A DNA stretch of 10,785 bases, from positions 1 through 10,785 of the forward strand of contig NZ_JBPESN010000077.1 of the NCBI RefSeq assembly GCF_051710625.1, given 5' to 3'. Source of the stretch: JBPESN01 sp051710625. Its GTDB lineage: Bacteria > Pseudomonadota > Gammaproteobacteria > Enterobacterales > Enterobacteriaceae. The position numbers and the translations under genes are program-made. Below the pieces are notes generated by a model. The model saw only the letters and a program-made list of their open reading frames with translations. It was not told the DNA's origin and did no database searches. Below are positions 1 to 6,071 of this stretch, piece after piece. The stretch's first letter is position 1. Every line of letters begins with the position of its first letter.

Positions 1-1
1 C

Positions 2-118
2 TATATCGTGGGATATTACAGCGCACTCAGGCCGCATGAATATAACGGTGGGTTGCCACCAAACAAATCAGAAAGTAGATACTGGAAAAACGCTAACGCG
101 GTGGCCAGTTTTAGTTGA
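2..118 (+). CDS. IS3-family transposase OrfB, C-terminal end (partial)
   Basis: This is the last 38 codons plus TGA of a DDE transposase. The frame reads YIVGYYSALRPHEYNGGLPP and ends SRYWKNANAVASFS. The YY-x-x-x-RPH-x-YNGG-L-P block is typical of the C terminus of IS3-family OrfB, just after the catalytic glutamate helix. In IS911 this frame is made as an OrfAB fusion by programmed -1 frameshifting; that region is outside the window. The stop codon lies inside the right inverted repeat, a compact layout usual for this group. Whether the element is complete and active cannot be told from here. Confidence 0.88.
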   Translation, partial: YIVGYYSALRPHEYNGGLPPNKSESRYWKNANAVASFS

Positions 119-126
119 CCACTACA
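100..126 (-). repeat. IS911-like right terminal inverted repeat (IRR)
   Basis: The last 27 bases of the left IS copy. On the minus strand they start TGTAGTGGTCAAC and match the 27-base left repeat at 10572-10598 at 20 positions, including the first eight. The end dinucleotide is CA on the plus strand, as expected for IS3-family tips. The OrfB stop codon (116-118) is inside it. Confidence 0.82.
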
Positions 127-230
127 CTTACTTGTGGGTTGAAGATGGGTTACCAAAAGATTCCCGATCATACACTGGCATAGTTAGACTTACCAAACCT
201 GGGCCGGGATTGCAAGCCGGACTCTGCCCG

Positions 231-290
231 CTCAGCCTCAGCCTCAGCCTCAGCCTCAGCCTCAGCCTCAGCCTCAGCCTCAGCCTCAGC
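231..290. repeat. Perfect hexanucleotide microsatellite, (CTCAGC)x10
   Basis: Ten uninterrupted copies of CTCAGC fill exactly 60 bases, in the 200-base gap between the IS end (126) and the DUF305 gene (stop at 327). On the plus strand the copies could encode Ser-Leu repeats and on the minus strand Ala-Glu repeats, but I see no supported gene across them. Because the unit is six bases, copy changes would keep any reading frame. Perfect tracts of this length are uncommon in enterobacteria. I recognise nothing in the rest of 127-326. Confidence 0.9.
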
Positions 291-297
291 TCATAGA

Positions 298-313
298 CAA
301 GTTCGTTAACTTG
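298..313 (-). terminator. Small hairpin downstream of the DUF305 gene, possible terminator
   Basis: CAAGTT and AACTTG form a 6-bp stem with a 4-base loop, starting 13 bases past the stop codon of the minus-strand DUF305 gene. The stem is AT-rich and no clear U tract follows on the minus strand, so this would be a weak intrinsic terminator at best. Confidence 0.25.
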
Positions 314-326
314 CGTCCGTCAAGGA

Positions 327-659
327 CTATTTTTTCTGGCCGTGCTCCGCTAGCCACTGCTGCATCGTTGCGATTTCAGCTTTTTGCGCGCTGATGACAT
401 TTTCCGCCATATTGATCGCACCTTGATAATGGGGAATCACCCCTTGCGCAAAAACGACGTCCGGATCGGCGGCTTTCACGCCGGCACTCATATCGCCGTG
501 CATATCTTCCATCGAATCGAGATAAGCTTTACTGGCAACGGAAAGCCTTCCCTGATCCTTTGACCCACTCATGCCGGCCATCTCATGGTGCGCGTCAGCG
601 GCACCGGCCACTAATGGCGCGATCAACAGTAACAGCGGAAAGAAAGGGTACTTACGCAT
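327..659 (-). CDS. Small exported DUF305-family protein, possibly internally shortened
   Basis: A 110-residue protein with a signal peptide: MRK, then a hydrophobic stretch (residues 5-19), then a likely cleavage site near AGA-AD (about 20-22). It is therefore probably periplasmic. The mature part is rich in His and Met (HHEMAGM at 24-30, MEDMHGDM at 50-57). It carries the DUF305 hallmark IPHYQGAINMA (75-85), followed by a helix with AQKAEIATMQQWL (91-103). DUF305 proteins are small, and some are linked to copper or other metals; the function here is not established. The family normally has about 15 more residues (often GKDPE...LA) between the IPHHQGA..MA motif and the ISAQ..EI helix. Here MA runs straight into ENVISAQ, which suggests an in-frame deletion. 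AAGGAG lies 7 bases before the ATG, which supports the start. Confidence 0.72.
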   Translation of the reverse strand: MRKYPFFPLLLLIAPLVAGAADAHHEMAGMSGSKDQGRLSVASKAYLDSMEDMHGDMSAGVKAADPDVVFAQGVIPHYQGAINMAENVISAQKAEIATMQQWLAEHGQKK

Positions 660-692
660 CGTTTTCTCCTTAAGTTTTGTCTCCTAACGGTC

Positions 693-756
693 AAGCCTTT
701 TAAGGCTTACCGAGTGCAGGGCTATTGTCAAGGCAAGGTTTCGCCCTAAGCCCTGC
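693..756. other. Two hairpins in the gap between the DUF305 gene and apbE
   Basis: AAGCC/GGCTT (693-697 with 704-708) forms a short hairpin. GCAGGGCT (716-723) pairs perfectly with AGCCCTGC (749-756) across a 25-base loop. The second begins 4 bases past the apbE stop codon on the minus strand and could mark its transcript end, but no U tract follows directly. The function is not known. Confidence 0.35.
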
Positions 757-760
757 GACG

Positions 761-1813
761 TTAGGCTTCCTTATCGCTATGCGAAATGATAAAGGAGGAA
801 AACTGCGGCGACATCCAGGTGGTAAACCCGTGATCAGTTTTGGTAATCAAGAATACCGCCAAGCCTTCTTGCAGCGCCAGTTGCTTGGCCTTTTCCGTGC
901 CGAGCACCATTAAACCGCTATCCCAATCGTCCGCTTCCAGCGCCGTTGTGGCAATAACCGTTGCCGAAACCAGTTTGTGAACCATCGGTTTACCGGTGAC
1001 AGGATCAATGACATGCCTTACGCGCTTACCCTCAAGCTCATAGTAGTTCCGATAGCTGCCGGAGGTGCTGATACCGTGTCCCCGTAAATCCACGACAACC
1101 TCCGCCGCCACGGATTCATCCGTCGGGTGCTGCATAGCCACTCGCCAGGGCTGCTGGCTAGAAGACAAATCACGGGTCAACACCGCACTGCCTACCGACA
1201 CCAGATAGCGGGTAATGCCCCTCAGCTCCAGCAGAACAGCCAGGTGGTCGGTGGCATACCCCTCGCCGACGGTGGAAAGATCGACATACATGTCGGGCAC
1301 CGATTTTTGCAGCCACTGCCCTTGCTGGTTTCAATAAGCCGCAGATGCGCCAGCCCAACGCGCGGGCGCGGGCGCTTTCGATTTGCTGAACATCCGGCGT
1401 CTTTGTCGGTTGTTTTTCCGGGCCGAATCCCCACAGGTTCCCCAGCGGGCCCCAATGGTAATATCCATCGCACCGCCGGTTTTCGCGCCAATACGCAACG
1501 CGGTAGAAATAATATCCGCCATGTCTGGGGTAATCGGCTGCGGCTCGGTGCCGTGATAACGGTTAAATCGTGATAAAATCGTATCGTCTTGCCAGGTGGA
1601 AATCTGGTAATTATCCTCAGCCAATCGTTGCTCTATTGCTTGATTGAGTCCCGTCAGAGCGGCCGCAAGCGGGTTTGCCACCAGCACGCGATAATAGGTC
1701 CCCATGGTTTTCCCTTCGGCACGCCAGGACTGCGCCTGTTCCGACGGCTTGGCGCCGTCGCATCCGCTAAGCAACATCAGTGTTGCCATTATTACCCCTG
1801 TCAATCTGCTCAT
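761..1813 (-). pseudogene. apbE: apbE pseudogene: FAD:protein FMN transferase, three frameshifts
   Basis: Intact ApbE is a periplasmic lipoprotein that moves FMN from FAD onto threonines of Rnf/Nqr-type redox subunits. The total span, 351 codons, equals the usual family length, so the gene is full length but broken. The 5' frame has a lipoprotein signal with lipobox LSGC (Cys18), then GKTMGTYYRV and IGAKTGGAMDITIG. It breaks at about 1447-1453, where one extra base sits in a G/C run. The next frame carries NLWGFGPEKQP and fails near 1357-1372. A third frame (VGLAHLRLIETSKG) fails near 1313-1325. The last frame, from 1300, restores PDMYVDLSTVGEGYATDHLA, HGISTSGSYRNYYELEGKRVRHVIDP and LEADDWDSGLMVLG to the end. 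AAGGG before the ATG fits a former ribosome site. No single frame gives an active enzyme. Each break is a simple indel; sequencing error is possible but three independent ones would be needed. Confidence 0.9.
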
Positions 1814-2117
1814 AGCATACCCTTAAACAGCCAATATCGCCGCCCAAAGCCCCAAAAATAGAGCCTTCTCCCGGCGGCAGAAAACGGTCAATATGCTGCC
1901 TGAGTCAACGCGCAAAATCCATGCTCGCGCCGAATAAGAAAGGGGTAATTGATACAGGTGAGGTGTAGGCAGCCCAAAAGACACCCGCTTTTTTAAACGG
2001 TATTCAGGCAGACCATGAGCCGTCATGGCAAGGCCTAAGGGCGGTGGTGACAAGGCAAGCGAACTTCAGCCGTCAGCGCCGGCGAATAGCGCCAACGTCA
2101 CAAACCGTTTATTACCC
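1814..2117. other. Gene-free stretch of about 300 bases
   Basis: This lies between the apbE start and the stop of the minus-strand gene at 2118. It contains a 76-codon minus-strand open frame (1823-2053). That frame begins at TTG, has no convincing ribosome site and matches no family I know, so I do not call it. I see no RNA gene or clear promoter. The apbE ribosome site, AAGGG, is at its left edge. Confidence 0.5.
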
Positions 2118-2417
2118 TCATAGCCCTGAATGTAGATTACCCTGGGCGTAATTAAACATTCGTTGCACCACCTCATCCGCGCCTTTGATGACTTCGGACA
2201 GATGTCGGTCGCTGCGATTTACCGCTTGGGAATAGGCAATTTCATGCGCTTCATCCACCATGGTAATGATCCTGTCGCGGGTTTGGACATCAAGATTACC
2301 CAGGATAGTGGTCAATACGACCTGATAGGCATGAGACGTCACCGTTAGTTGACGCTCCCGCGCCTCCAGCGCTTCAATACGGTCCAACAGAATCTGATAA
2401 TGGGGGTCGTTCGCCAT
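2118..2417 (-). CDS. Hypothetical 99-residue helical protein, faintly IraP/YecF-like
   Basis: I do not recognise this protein with certainty. It is 99 residues, soluble, with no signal peptide or membrane segment and no cysteine. An N-terminal coiled-coil-like stretch (about residues 7-24, ILLDRIEALEARERQL) is followed by YQVVLTTILGNLDVQTRDRIITMVDEA (about 31-57) and a charged helical tail. The middle part recalls IraP ([23 protein letters not shown]), the anti-adaptor that keeps RssB from feeding RpoS to ClpXP, and also the short YecF (DUF2594) family. Both likenesses are by eye and weak. AAGGA lies about 9 bases before the ATG. The coherent amphipathic composition suggests a real gene. It stands alone between decayed stretches and points away from yqaE's side with a 359-base gap upstream. 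Confidence 0.6.
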   Translation of the reverse strand: MANDPHYQILLDRIEALEARERQLTVTSHAYQVVLTTILGNLDVQTRDRIITMVDEAHEIAYSQAVNRSDRHLSEVIKGADEVVQRMFNYAQGNLHSGL

Positions 2418-2776
2418 AATGATTTTCCTTGCGTGACAAAAACAGCCAAAGCAGGATGATTGACTCAGCGCTCGACGGTAAATAAGGTCGCTTCGACTTT
2501 CGTCAGCGACAGCAATGGTCCGAGATGGCTCTTTGTCGAACGTTGTGGTACCTAAGCCTTGACACCATCATAGGCCCATTCGTACTGACAAATAAAGCCC
2601 GCGACAGCCCTGCGCCGGCCTGCCGCCGGCCGGCGTGGACGCGCGCACCGCTTGGCGACGGATTATCATGAGTATAGAGAATTCCGCCACGACGCTGGAC
2701 GGCGGAAACGGTAAGCGTTAGCTTGGCGAGAGAATAGCCCTACCGGAGCAAAGCTATCATGGCAGATAAGAAAGGA
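2418..2776. other. Gene-free stretch with a GC-rich hairpin at 2613-2635
   Basis: No gene supported in 359 bases on either strand. The only clear structure is a perfect 8-bp stem, CGCCGGCC/GGCCGGCG (2613-2620 with 2628-2635), with a 7-base loop and no U tract. The stretch holds the 5' leader of the gene starting at 2417 and the downstream flank of the yqaE-like gene. I found no convincing -35/-10 pair. It may be a decayed intergenic or former coding region. Confidence 0.5.
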
Positions 2777-2938
2777 CTAACGGCGGCTGGCAATCACCCA
2801 GACGGCATGGATAATGCCTGGGATATAGCCCAGTAAGGTTAACAATATATTCAACCAAAATGCGCCGCGAAAGCCCACTTCCATAAAAACGCCTACCGGC
2901 GGTAAAAGAATAGCAAAAATCACTTTAACGAAATCCAT
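2777..2938 (-). CDS. yqaE: YqaE/Pmp3-family small inner-membrane protein (UPF0057)
   Basis: A 53-residue protein made of two membrane segments. The first is VKVIFAILLPPVGVFM (about 4-19), with the ILLPP(V/L)GV motif of the family. The second is FWLNILLTLLGYIPGIIHAVWVI (about 27-49), with the signature NI(L)LTLLGYIPG-I-HA-W. E. coli YqaE (52 residues) has the same layout. Pmp3/YqaE proteins sit in the plasma membrane and are tied to salt and membrane stress; the bacterial role is not well defined. The frame stays open upstream to 2995, but the ATG at 2938 is the right start: GGGAGAAG stands 2-9 bases before it and the product then has the family length. Downstream of a frameshifted yciG on the same strand, 92 bases apart. 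Both relatives are stress genes in E. coli. Symbol given by family likeness. Confidence 0.88.
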   Translation of the reverse strand: MDFVKVIFAILLPPVGVFMEVGFRGAFWLNILLTLLGYIPGIIHAVWVIASRR

Positions 2939-3030
2939 ATCTTCTCCCGATAAACACTCTTTCTCGGGACGAACATCGACAAACGTAATGGTCAAAAGCG
3001 CAGGGAGAACGTGAAACGTGAAGAACGGCT

Positions 3031-3193
3031 TTATTTCCCTTTATGCATGCCGCCTTTTTCCCTGCCTCAGAGGCTTTTTGCAGGTCATTTTTGAAGCCGC
3101 CGCTATCGCTGTGTTGCCCCCTTTTTTACCCGCTTCAGACGCTTTTTGTTTATCTTCAGCAAAATTTCCGGAACCGCTGCGATGTTCAGCCAT
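3031..3193 (-). pseudogene. yciG: yciG-like KGG-motif stress protein, two frameshifts
   Basis: The start, MAEHRSGSGNFAEDKQKASEAGKKGG, closely matches E. coli YciG (59 residues, general stress protein with KGG motifs, RpoS-linked). After the first KGG the frame slips near GCGATAGC: the following SGGFKNDLQKASEAGKK lies in another frame. A second slip in the A run before GGCGGC hides the second KGG motif. Restoring it gives KKGGMHKGK and a stop at 3031. Unrepaired, the first frame runs 50 codons to a stop at 3041-3043, so a short protein with one KGG unit could still be made. GGAGG (3199-3203) sits 5 bases before the ATG. Called a pseudogene because both indels break the repeat unit that defines the family. 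Confidence 0.85.
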
Positions 3194-3203
3194 AATAGCC
3201 TCC

Positions 3204-3497
3204 ATTGATGATCATGACAGTATGTCACTAGCAATAACCCGTGTTGTGCTTTGATATTGACAACGGAACGTATCGCGTTATCAACGCTGAAAGCGTAGTC
3301 AGCCGTTCACTCTTTCGCCAGACGGTCGAGCGGGCGGGATGGCGGTAATTGCTCTAGGAGCTAGATTGGAAAATTATTAACCTTTAGTCATTAACTTATC
3401 GACTAAACAGAGCTCGGGGCTTCCGGTTGCTCCAACCAGGACGGCTTATTTGGCTGAGGCGTCATCGCCGGTGCGCCTCTCCACTCATCCGCGCTTA
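3204..3497. other. Intergenic stretch between yciG and the yddG remnant
   Basis: No supported gene. The right end (3417-3497) is open in the minus frame and could start at an ATG reading MTPQPNKPSWLEQ, but this 20-codon frame has no known likeness. Just upstream of yciG, the minus strand has GACATACTGTC, which could serve as a -10 without a -35, as RpoS promoters often do. That is only a suggestion. Confidence 0.4.
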
Positions 3498-3890
3498 TCA
3501 AGCACGTTGGGTAAACCACCAGCAAATAAGTGACCCCGCGCAGACCATGATCACTCCCTGCCAGAAAGCGGGGGTTAAATCGACACCCAGCCATAGGCTG
3601 GCAAACGCCGCCGAAAACACTGGGGTAAAATAAGAAGCGGTGGCAAGCAGCGTCATATTGCCCTGAATAATGCCGATGTCCCATGCGGCGTAAGCCGCGC
3701 CCATTATGGCACCGGTAACTAAAAGCTGTAGGATGACCGTACTGGTGAATACCAATGTCGCTTTATGACTAAAGCCGTATTTTAGCCATAACAATAAAGA
3801 GGTGGCTAACGAGAACAACGCCACGCCATTTTTGCCGCCGGCGTATTTCCGTGTCACATTGCAATAAAGGGCCCAAATGATTGCCACCCT
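3498..3890 (-). pseudogene. yddG: yddG 3' remnant: aromatic amino acid exporter (DMT superfamily)
   Basis: About 129 C-terminal residues of a drug/metabolite transporter clearly like E. coli YddG (about 293 residues). The remnant starts at VAIIWALYCNVTRKYAGGKNG, matching FIWAAYCTVTNKYARGFNG. It continues through GAAYAAWDIGIIQGNMTLLATASYFTPVFSAAFASL and ends FWQGVIMVCAGSLICWWFTQRA. YddG exports aromatic amino acids and needs ten membrane helices; about five remain here. The first half, including the start codon and promoter, is missing. The likeness stops abruptly at about 3887-3890, where nudJ-derived sequence of the opposite strand begins. The open frame runs on to an ATG at 3950, but those 21 extra residues are antisense nudJ, not YddG. 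Non-functional as a transporter. Confidence 0.87.
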
Positions 3891-3891
3891 A

Positions 3892-4062
3892 CAGGCTATC
3901 CCGCAGGATGACGATATCGACCGCTGCCTGTAGCTGCCGGCTGAATCCATTTACTCCTCCAATCAGCCACGCTCGCCGCTGGTGGCGGAGAGTCTTCGTC
4001 GTTATCAGCGCGGCGAGCGCCTGCCGCTGGATCCGCTTCATGCGTACAACTGGCCATTCTAA
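3892..4062 (+). pseudogene. nudJ: nudJ 3' remnant: phosphatase/Nudix hydrolase, with internal stop
   Basis: The plus frame ending TAA at 4060-4062 reads [51 protein letters not shown]. This matches the C-terminal third of NudJ (E. coli: [40 protein letters not shown]...NWPF). NudJ is a small Nudix enzyme acting on nucleotide and thiamine pyrophosphates. The Nudix box and start are gone, and the conserved Trp of RCLW is changed to TAG at 3931-3933. In E. coli nudJ lies directly before mnmA, as here, so this is the decayed resident copy. A former Nudix gene with no chance of activity. Confidence 0.9.
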
Positions 4063-4152
4063 CGGTCATAATTCCGGCGAGGCCGGATAAGCGGCGCGCG
4101 GCGCGCCCCGGTTGGCGTAGCGGCCGACGGTGGCGGCCCGGGGGTCGATCAT

Positions 4153-4160
4153 GATAAAAT
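4153..4160 (+). promoter_or_regulatory. Candidate extended -10 promoter for mnmA
   Basis: TGATAAAAT, read as TG-N-TAAAAT, is an extended -10 element about 60 bases before the mnmA ATG. No good -35 is seen 17 bases upstream (GGCGGC), which an extended -10 can tolerate. Since nudJ upstream is dead, mnmA needs its own start site or readthrough. Confidence 0.4.
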
Positions 4161-4220
4161 ACGCCGCCTGTTTTACTGCGCCGCGCAACGCGCGACGGTC
4201 ATCCCGTTCGTGAGAATACC

Positions 4221-5330
4221 ATGTCAGATAATAGTCAAAAAAAAGTAATCGTCGGCATGTCCGGCGGTGTCGACTCTTCCGTCTCCACCTGGTTGCTACA
4301 GCAGCAGGGTTATCGGGTGGAGGGACTGTTCATGAAAAACTGGGAGGAGGACGACAACGAGGAGTATTGCACCGCGGCAAGCGATCTGGCTGATGCCCGG
4401 GCGGTGTGCGATACCTTGGGTATCACGCTGCATACCGTCAATTTCGCCGCCGAATATTGGGATAACGTTTTCGCGCACTTTCTCGCCGAATACCAGGCGG
4501 GCCGCACCCCCAATCCGGATATTCTGTGCAATAAGGAAATTAAATTCAAAGCGTTCCTGGAGTTCGCCGCCGACGATCTCGGCGCCGACTATATCGCCAC
4601 CGGCCATTACGTGCGCCGCGCCGACGTGGACGGCAAAAGCCGCCTGCTGCGCGGTCTGGATGATAATAAAGACCAGAGCTATTTTCTGTATACGCTGGGC
4701 CATGCGCAGCTCGCACGCTGCCTATTTCCAATAGGGGAACTGGCGAAACCAGAAGTGCGCCGCATTGCCGCCGAGCTTGGCCTGGCGACGGCCGCCAAAA
4801 AGGATTCCACCGGCATTTGTTTCATTGGGGAGCGGAAGTTTCGCGATTTCCTCGGCCGCTACCTGCCGGCGCAGCCGGGAGCGATCGTGTCGGTTGACGG
4901 CCAGGAGGTGGGTCGCCACCAGGGGCTGATGTACCATACGCTGGGTCAGCGTAGAAGATTGGGCATCGGCGGCACCCGCGACGGCAGCGAGGATCCCTGG
5001 TATGTGGTAGATAAAGATCTTGACCATAACCGGCTGATTGTCGCTCAGGGCCACCAGCATCCACGGCTGATGTCTACCAGTCTTACCGCAGGTCAGCTAC
5101 ACTGCGTCGAACGGGAACCGCTTACCAAAGCGATGCGCTGCACGGTGAAAACCCGTTATCGCCAGCCCGATATCGCTTGTCTGGTAACGCCGCAGGCGGA
5201 CGGACGTTTGCAGGTGACCTTCGACCAGCCCGTCGCCGCCGTCACGCCGGGCCAATCGGCGGTGTTTTATCTGGCGGAACGCTGTTTGGGCGGCGGGATA
5301 ATAGAAGCGCGCCAACCCTTAAGTCGCTAA
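4221..5330 (+). CDS. mnmA: tRNA-specific 2-thiouridylase MnmA (TrmU)
   Basis: A 369-residue protein, one longer than E. coli MnmA and alike from end to end. It adenylates C2 of wobble U34 in tRNA-Lys, -Glu and -Gln and replaces the oxygen with sulfur delivered through IscS and the Tus relay (TusA, TusBCD, TusE), giving the 2-thio part of mnm5s2U. Visible motifs: the PP-loop GMSGGVDSSVS (12-22), LFMKNWEEDD (36-45), the catalytic Cys103 in NPDILCNKEIKF, ATGHY (126-130), DNKDQSYFLYTL (148-159) and the persulfide Cys200 in DSTGICFIGERKF. The C-terminal beta barrel ends AVTPGQSAVFYLAERCLGGGIIE. The start matches the family; the ribosome site is weak (GTGAGAA). A run of eight A follows the seventh codon region. 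Next gene hflD starts 92 bases on. An essential-type gene, kept intact amid decay. Confidence 0.97.
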   Translation: MSDNSQKKVIVGMSGGVDSSVSTWLLQQQGYRVEGLFMKNWEEDDNEEYCTAASDLADARAVCDTLGITLHTVNFAAEYWDNVFAHFLAEYQAGRTPNPDILCNKEIKFKAFLEFAADDLGADYIATGHYVRRADVDGKSRLLRGLDDNKDQSYFLYTLGHAQLARCLFPIGELAKPEVRRIAAELGLATAAKKDSTGICFIGERKFRDFLGRYLPAQPGAIVSVDGQEVGRHQGLMYHTLGQRRRLGIGGTRDGSEDPWYVVDKDLDHNRLIVAQGHQHPRLMSTSLTAGQLHCVEREPLTKAMRCTVKTRYRQPDIACLVTPQADGRLQVTFDQPVAAVTPGQSAVFYLAERCLGGGIIEARQPLSR

Positions 5331-5356
5331 GACCCACCCGCAGCACAAAGGGCCGC

Positions 5357-5382
5357 CAGGCGCTCCGTTGACCGGACGCCTG
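5357..5382 (+). other. Intercistronic hairpin between mnmA and hflD
   Basis: CAGGCG (5357-5362) pairs with CGCCTG (5377-5382), and TCCG with CGGA inside it, leaving a one-base bulge and a 5-base loop. It starts 27 bases past the mnmA stop. No U tract follows, so it is more likely an mRNA-stability or attenuation element than a full terminator. Confidence 0.45.
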
Positions 5383-5422
5383 ACGGGCGGACTTAATCTC
5401 AGGGATGGATACAGGAGTCATC

Positions 5423-6052
5423 TTGGCCAAGAATTATTTCGATATTACACTGGCGCTGGCGGGCGTGTGCCAGAGCGCGCGGCTGGTTCAGCAGCTCGCG
5501 CATCAAAGCCAGTGCGATGAGCCGCCGCTGCGCGTCTCGCTCCAGAGTCTGCTGGATTTGAATCCGCCGTCGGTGCGTGCAGTCTACGGCGATAACCCGA
5601 CCCATCTGCGGATGGGATTGGAGACGCTGCAGGGCGTGCTGAATGCGTCGTCGCGCGAGAGGCTGGGCGCCGAGCTGACCCGGTATACCTTGGGGCTGAT
5701 GGTGCTTGAACGCAAGCTGAACGGTAATCGTGGCGCGCAGACGGAGCTGAGCCGCCGCATCGACGCCCTTGACCGTCAGCTCAGCCATTTTGATTTACTG
5801 TCAGACGCGCTTATCAGCGCGATGGCTGGCATTTATGTGGACATCATCAGCCCGCTCGGACCGCGTATTCAGGTCACCGGCGCGCCGGCGGTATTGCAAA
5901 ATACACAGATTCAGGCCAAGGTGCGCGCCGTACTGCTGGCAGGCATCCGCTCCGCCGTGCTGTGGCAGCAGGTCGGTGGCGGCAGACTTCAGCTGATGTT
6001 CGCCCGCAACCGATTGTTTAAAAAAACCAAACAAATACTTTCACATACTTAA
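5423..6052 (+). CDS. hflD: High frequency lysogenization protein HflD homolog
   Basis: A 209-residue protein close to E. coli HflD (213). HflD is a peripheral inner-membrane helical protein; in E. coli it binds phage lambda CII, hinders its DNA binding and aids its proteolysis. Its housekeeping role is unknown. Seen: AKNYFDITLALAGVCQSARLVQQLAHQ at the N terminus, LETLQGVLNASSRERLGAELTRYTLGLMVLERKL, then IYVDIISPLGPRIQVTGAPAVLQN and AKVRAVLLAGIRSAVLWQQVGGGRLQLMFARNRL. I choose TTG at 5423 (TTG-GCC-AAG, giving MAKNY as in E. coli) because ACAGGAG ends 5 bases before it. An in-frame ATG at 5405 would add six residues not seen in relatives and has no good ribosome site. The C terminus is slightly shorter than in E. 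coli. Precedes purB by 19 bases, and the pair is cotranscribed in E. coli. Confidence 0.95.
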   Translation: MAKNYFDITLALAGVCQSARLVQQLAHQSQCDEPPLRVSLQSLLDLNPPSVRAVYGDNPTHLRMGLETLQGVLNASSRERLGAELTRYTLGLMVLERKLNGNRGAQTELSRRIDALDRQLSHFDLLSDALISAMAGIYVDIISPLGPRIQVTGAPAVLQNTQIQAKVRAVLLAGIRSAVLWQQVGGGRLQLMFARNRLFKKTKQILSHT

Positions 6053-6071
6053 TCTCCAGGAGTCGCAATTG

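Larger units (their letters stand above)
1..126 (+). mobile_element. Right end of an IS911-like (IS3 family) insertion sequence
   Basis: The window starts inside an IS3-family element that runs to position 126. Two things show this: the last 38 residues of the OrfB transposase (2-118), and a terminal inverted repeat that ends in ...CTACA at 126. Read in reverse, that repeat begins TGTAGTGG, as does the left end of a second element at 10572, so both copies belong to the same or a very close IS. The left end lies outside the window, so element length and target duplication cannot be judged. Flanking chromosomal DNA begins at 127. Confidence 0.88.

Noticed and set aside
36..296. 86-codon plus-strand open frame ending in Ser-Leu repeats
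   Set aside because: Its first part is the IS inverted repeat and the OrfB gene read in another frame; its tail is the hexamer repeat. No ribosome site and no family likeness.
725..1573. Plus-strand open frames opposite apbE (725-913, 1127-1573)
   Set aside because: Antisense to clear apbE text, with low-complexity Arg/Pro-rich products typical of shadows in GC-rich DNA.
1823..2053. 76-codon minus-strand open frame upstream of apbE
   Set aside because: Starts at TTG, has no convincing ribosome site, no recognisable domain and an odd composition.
3403..3684. 93-codon minus-strand open frame overlapping yddG
   Set aside because: Mostly yddG in a different frame. The last 20 codons from an internal ATG (MTPQPNKPSWLEQ) have no known likeness and are too short to call.
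3978..3985. GCTGGTGG (Chi-type octamer), again at 8907-8914
   Set aside because: Lies within coding or former coding sequence where Leu-Val/Ala codon pairs make it by chance; two copies in 10.8 kb is not notable.
4296..5430. Long minus-strand open frames opposite mnmA and hflD
   Set aside because: Antisense shadows of strongly conserved genes, without ribosome sites or family likeness.
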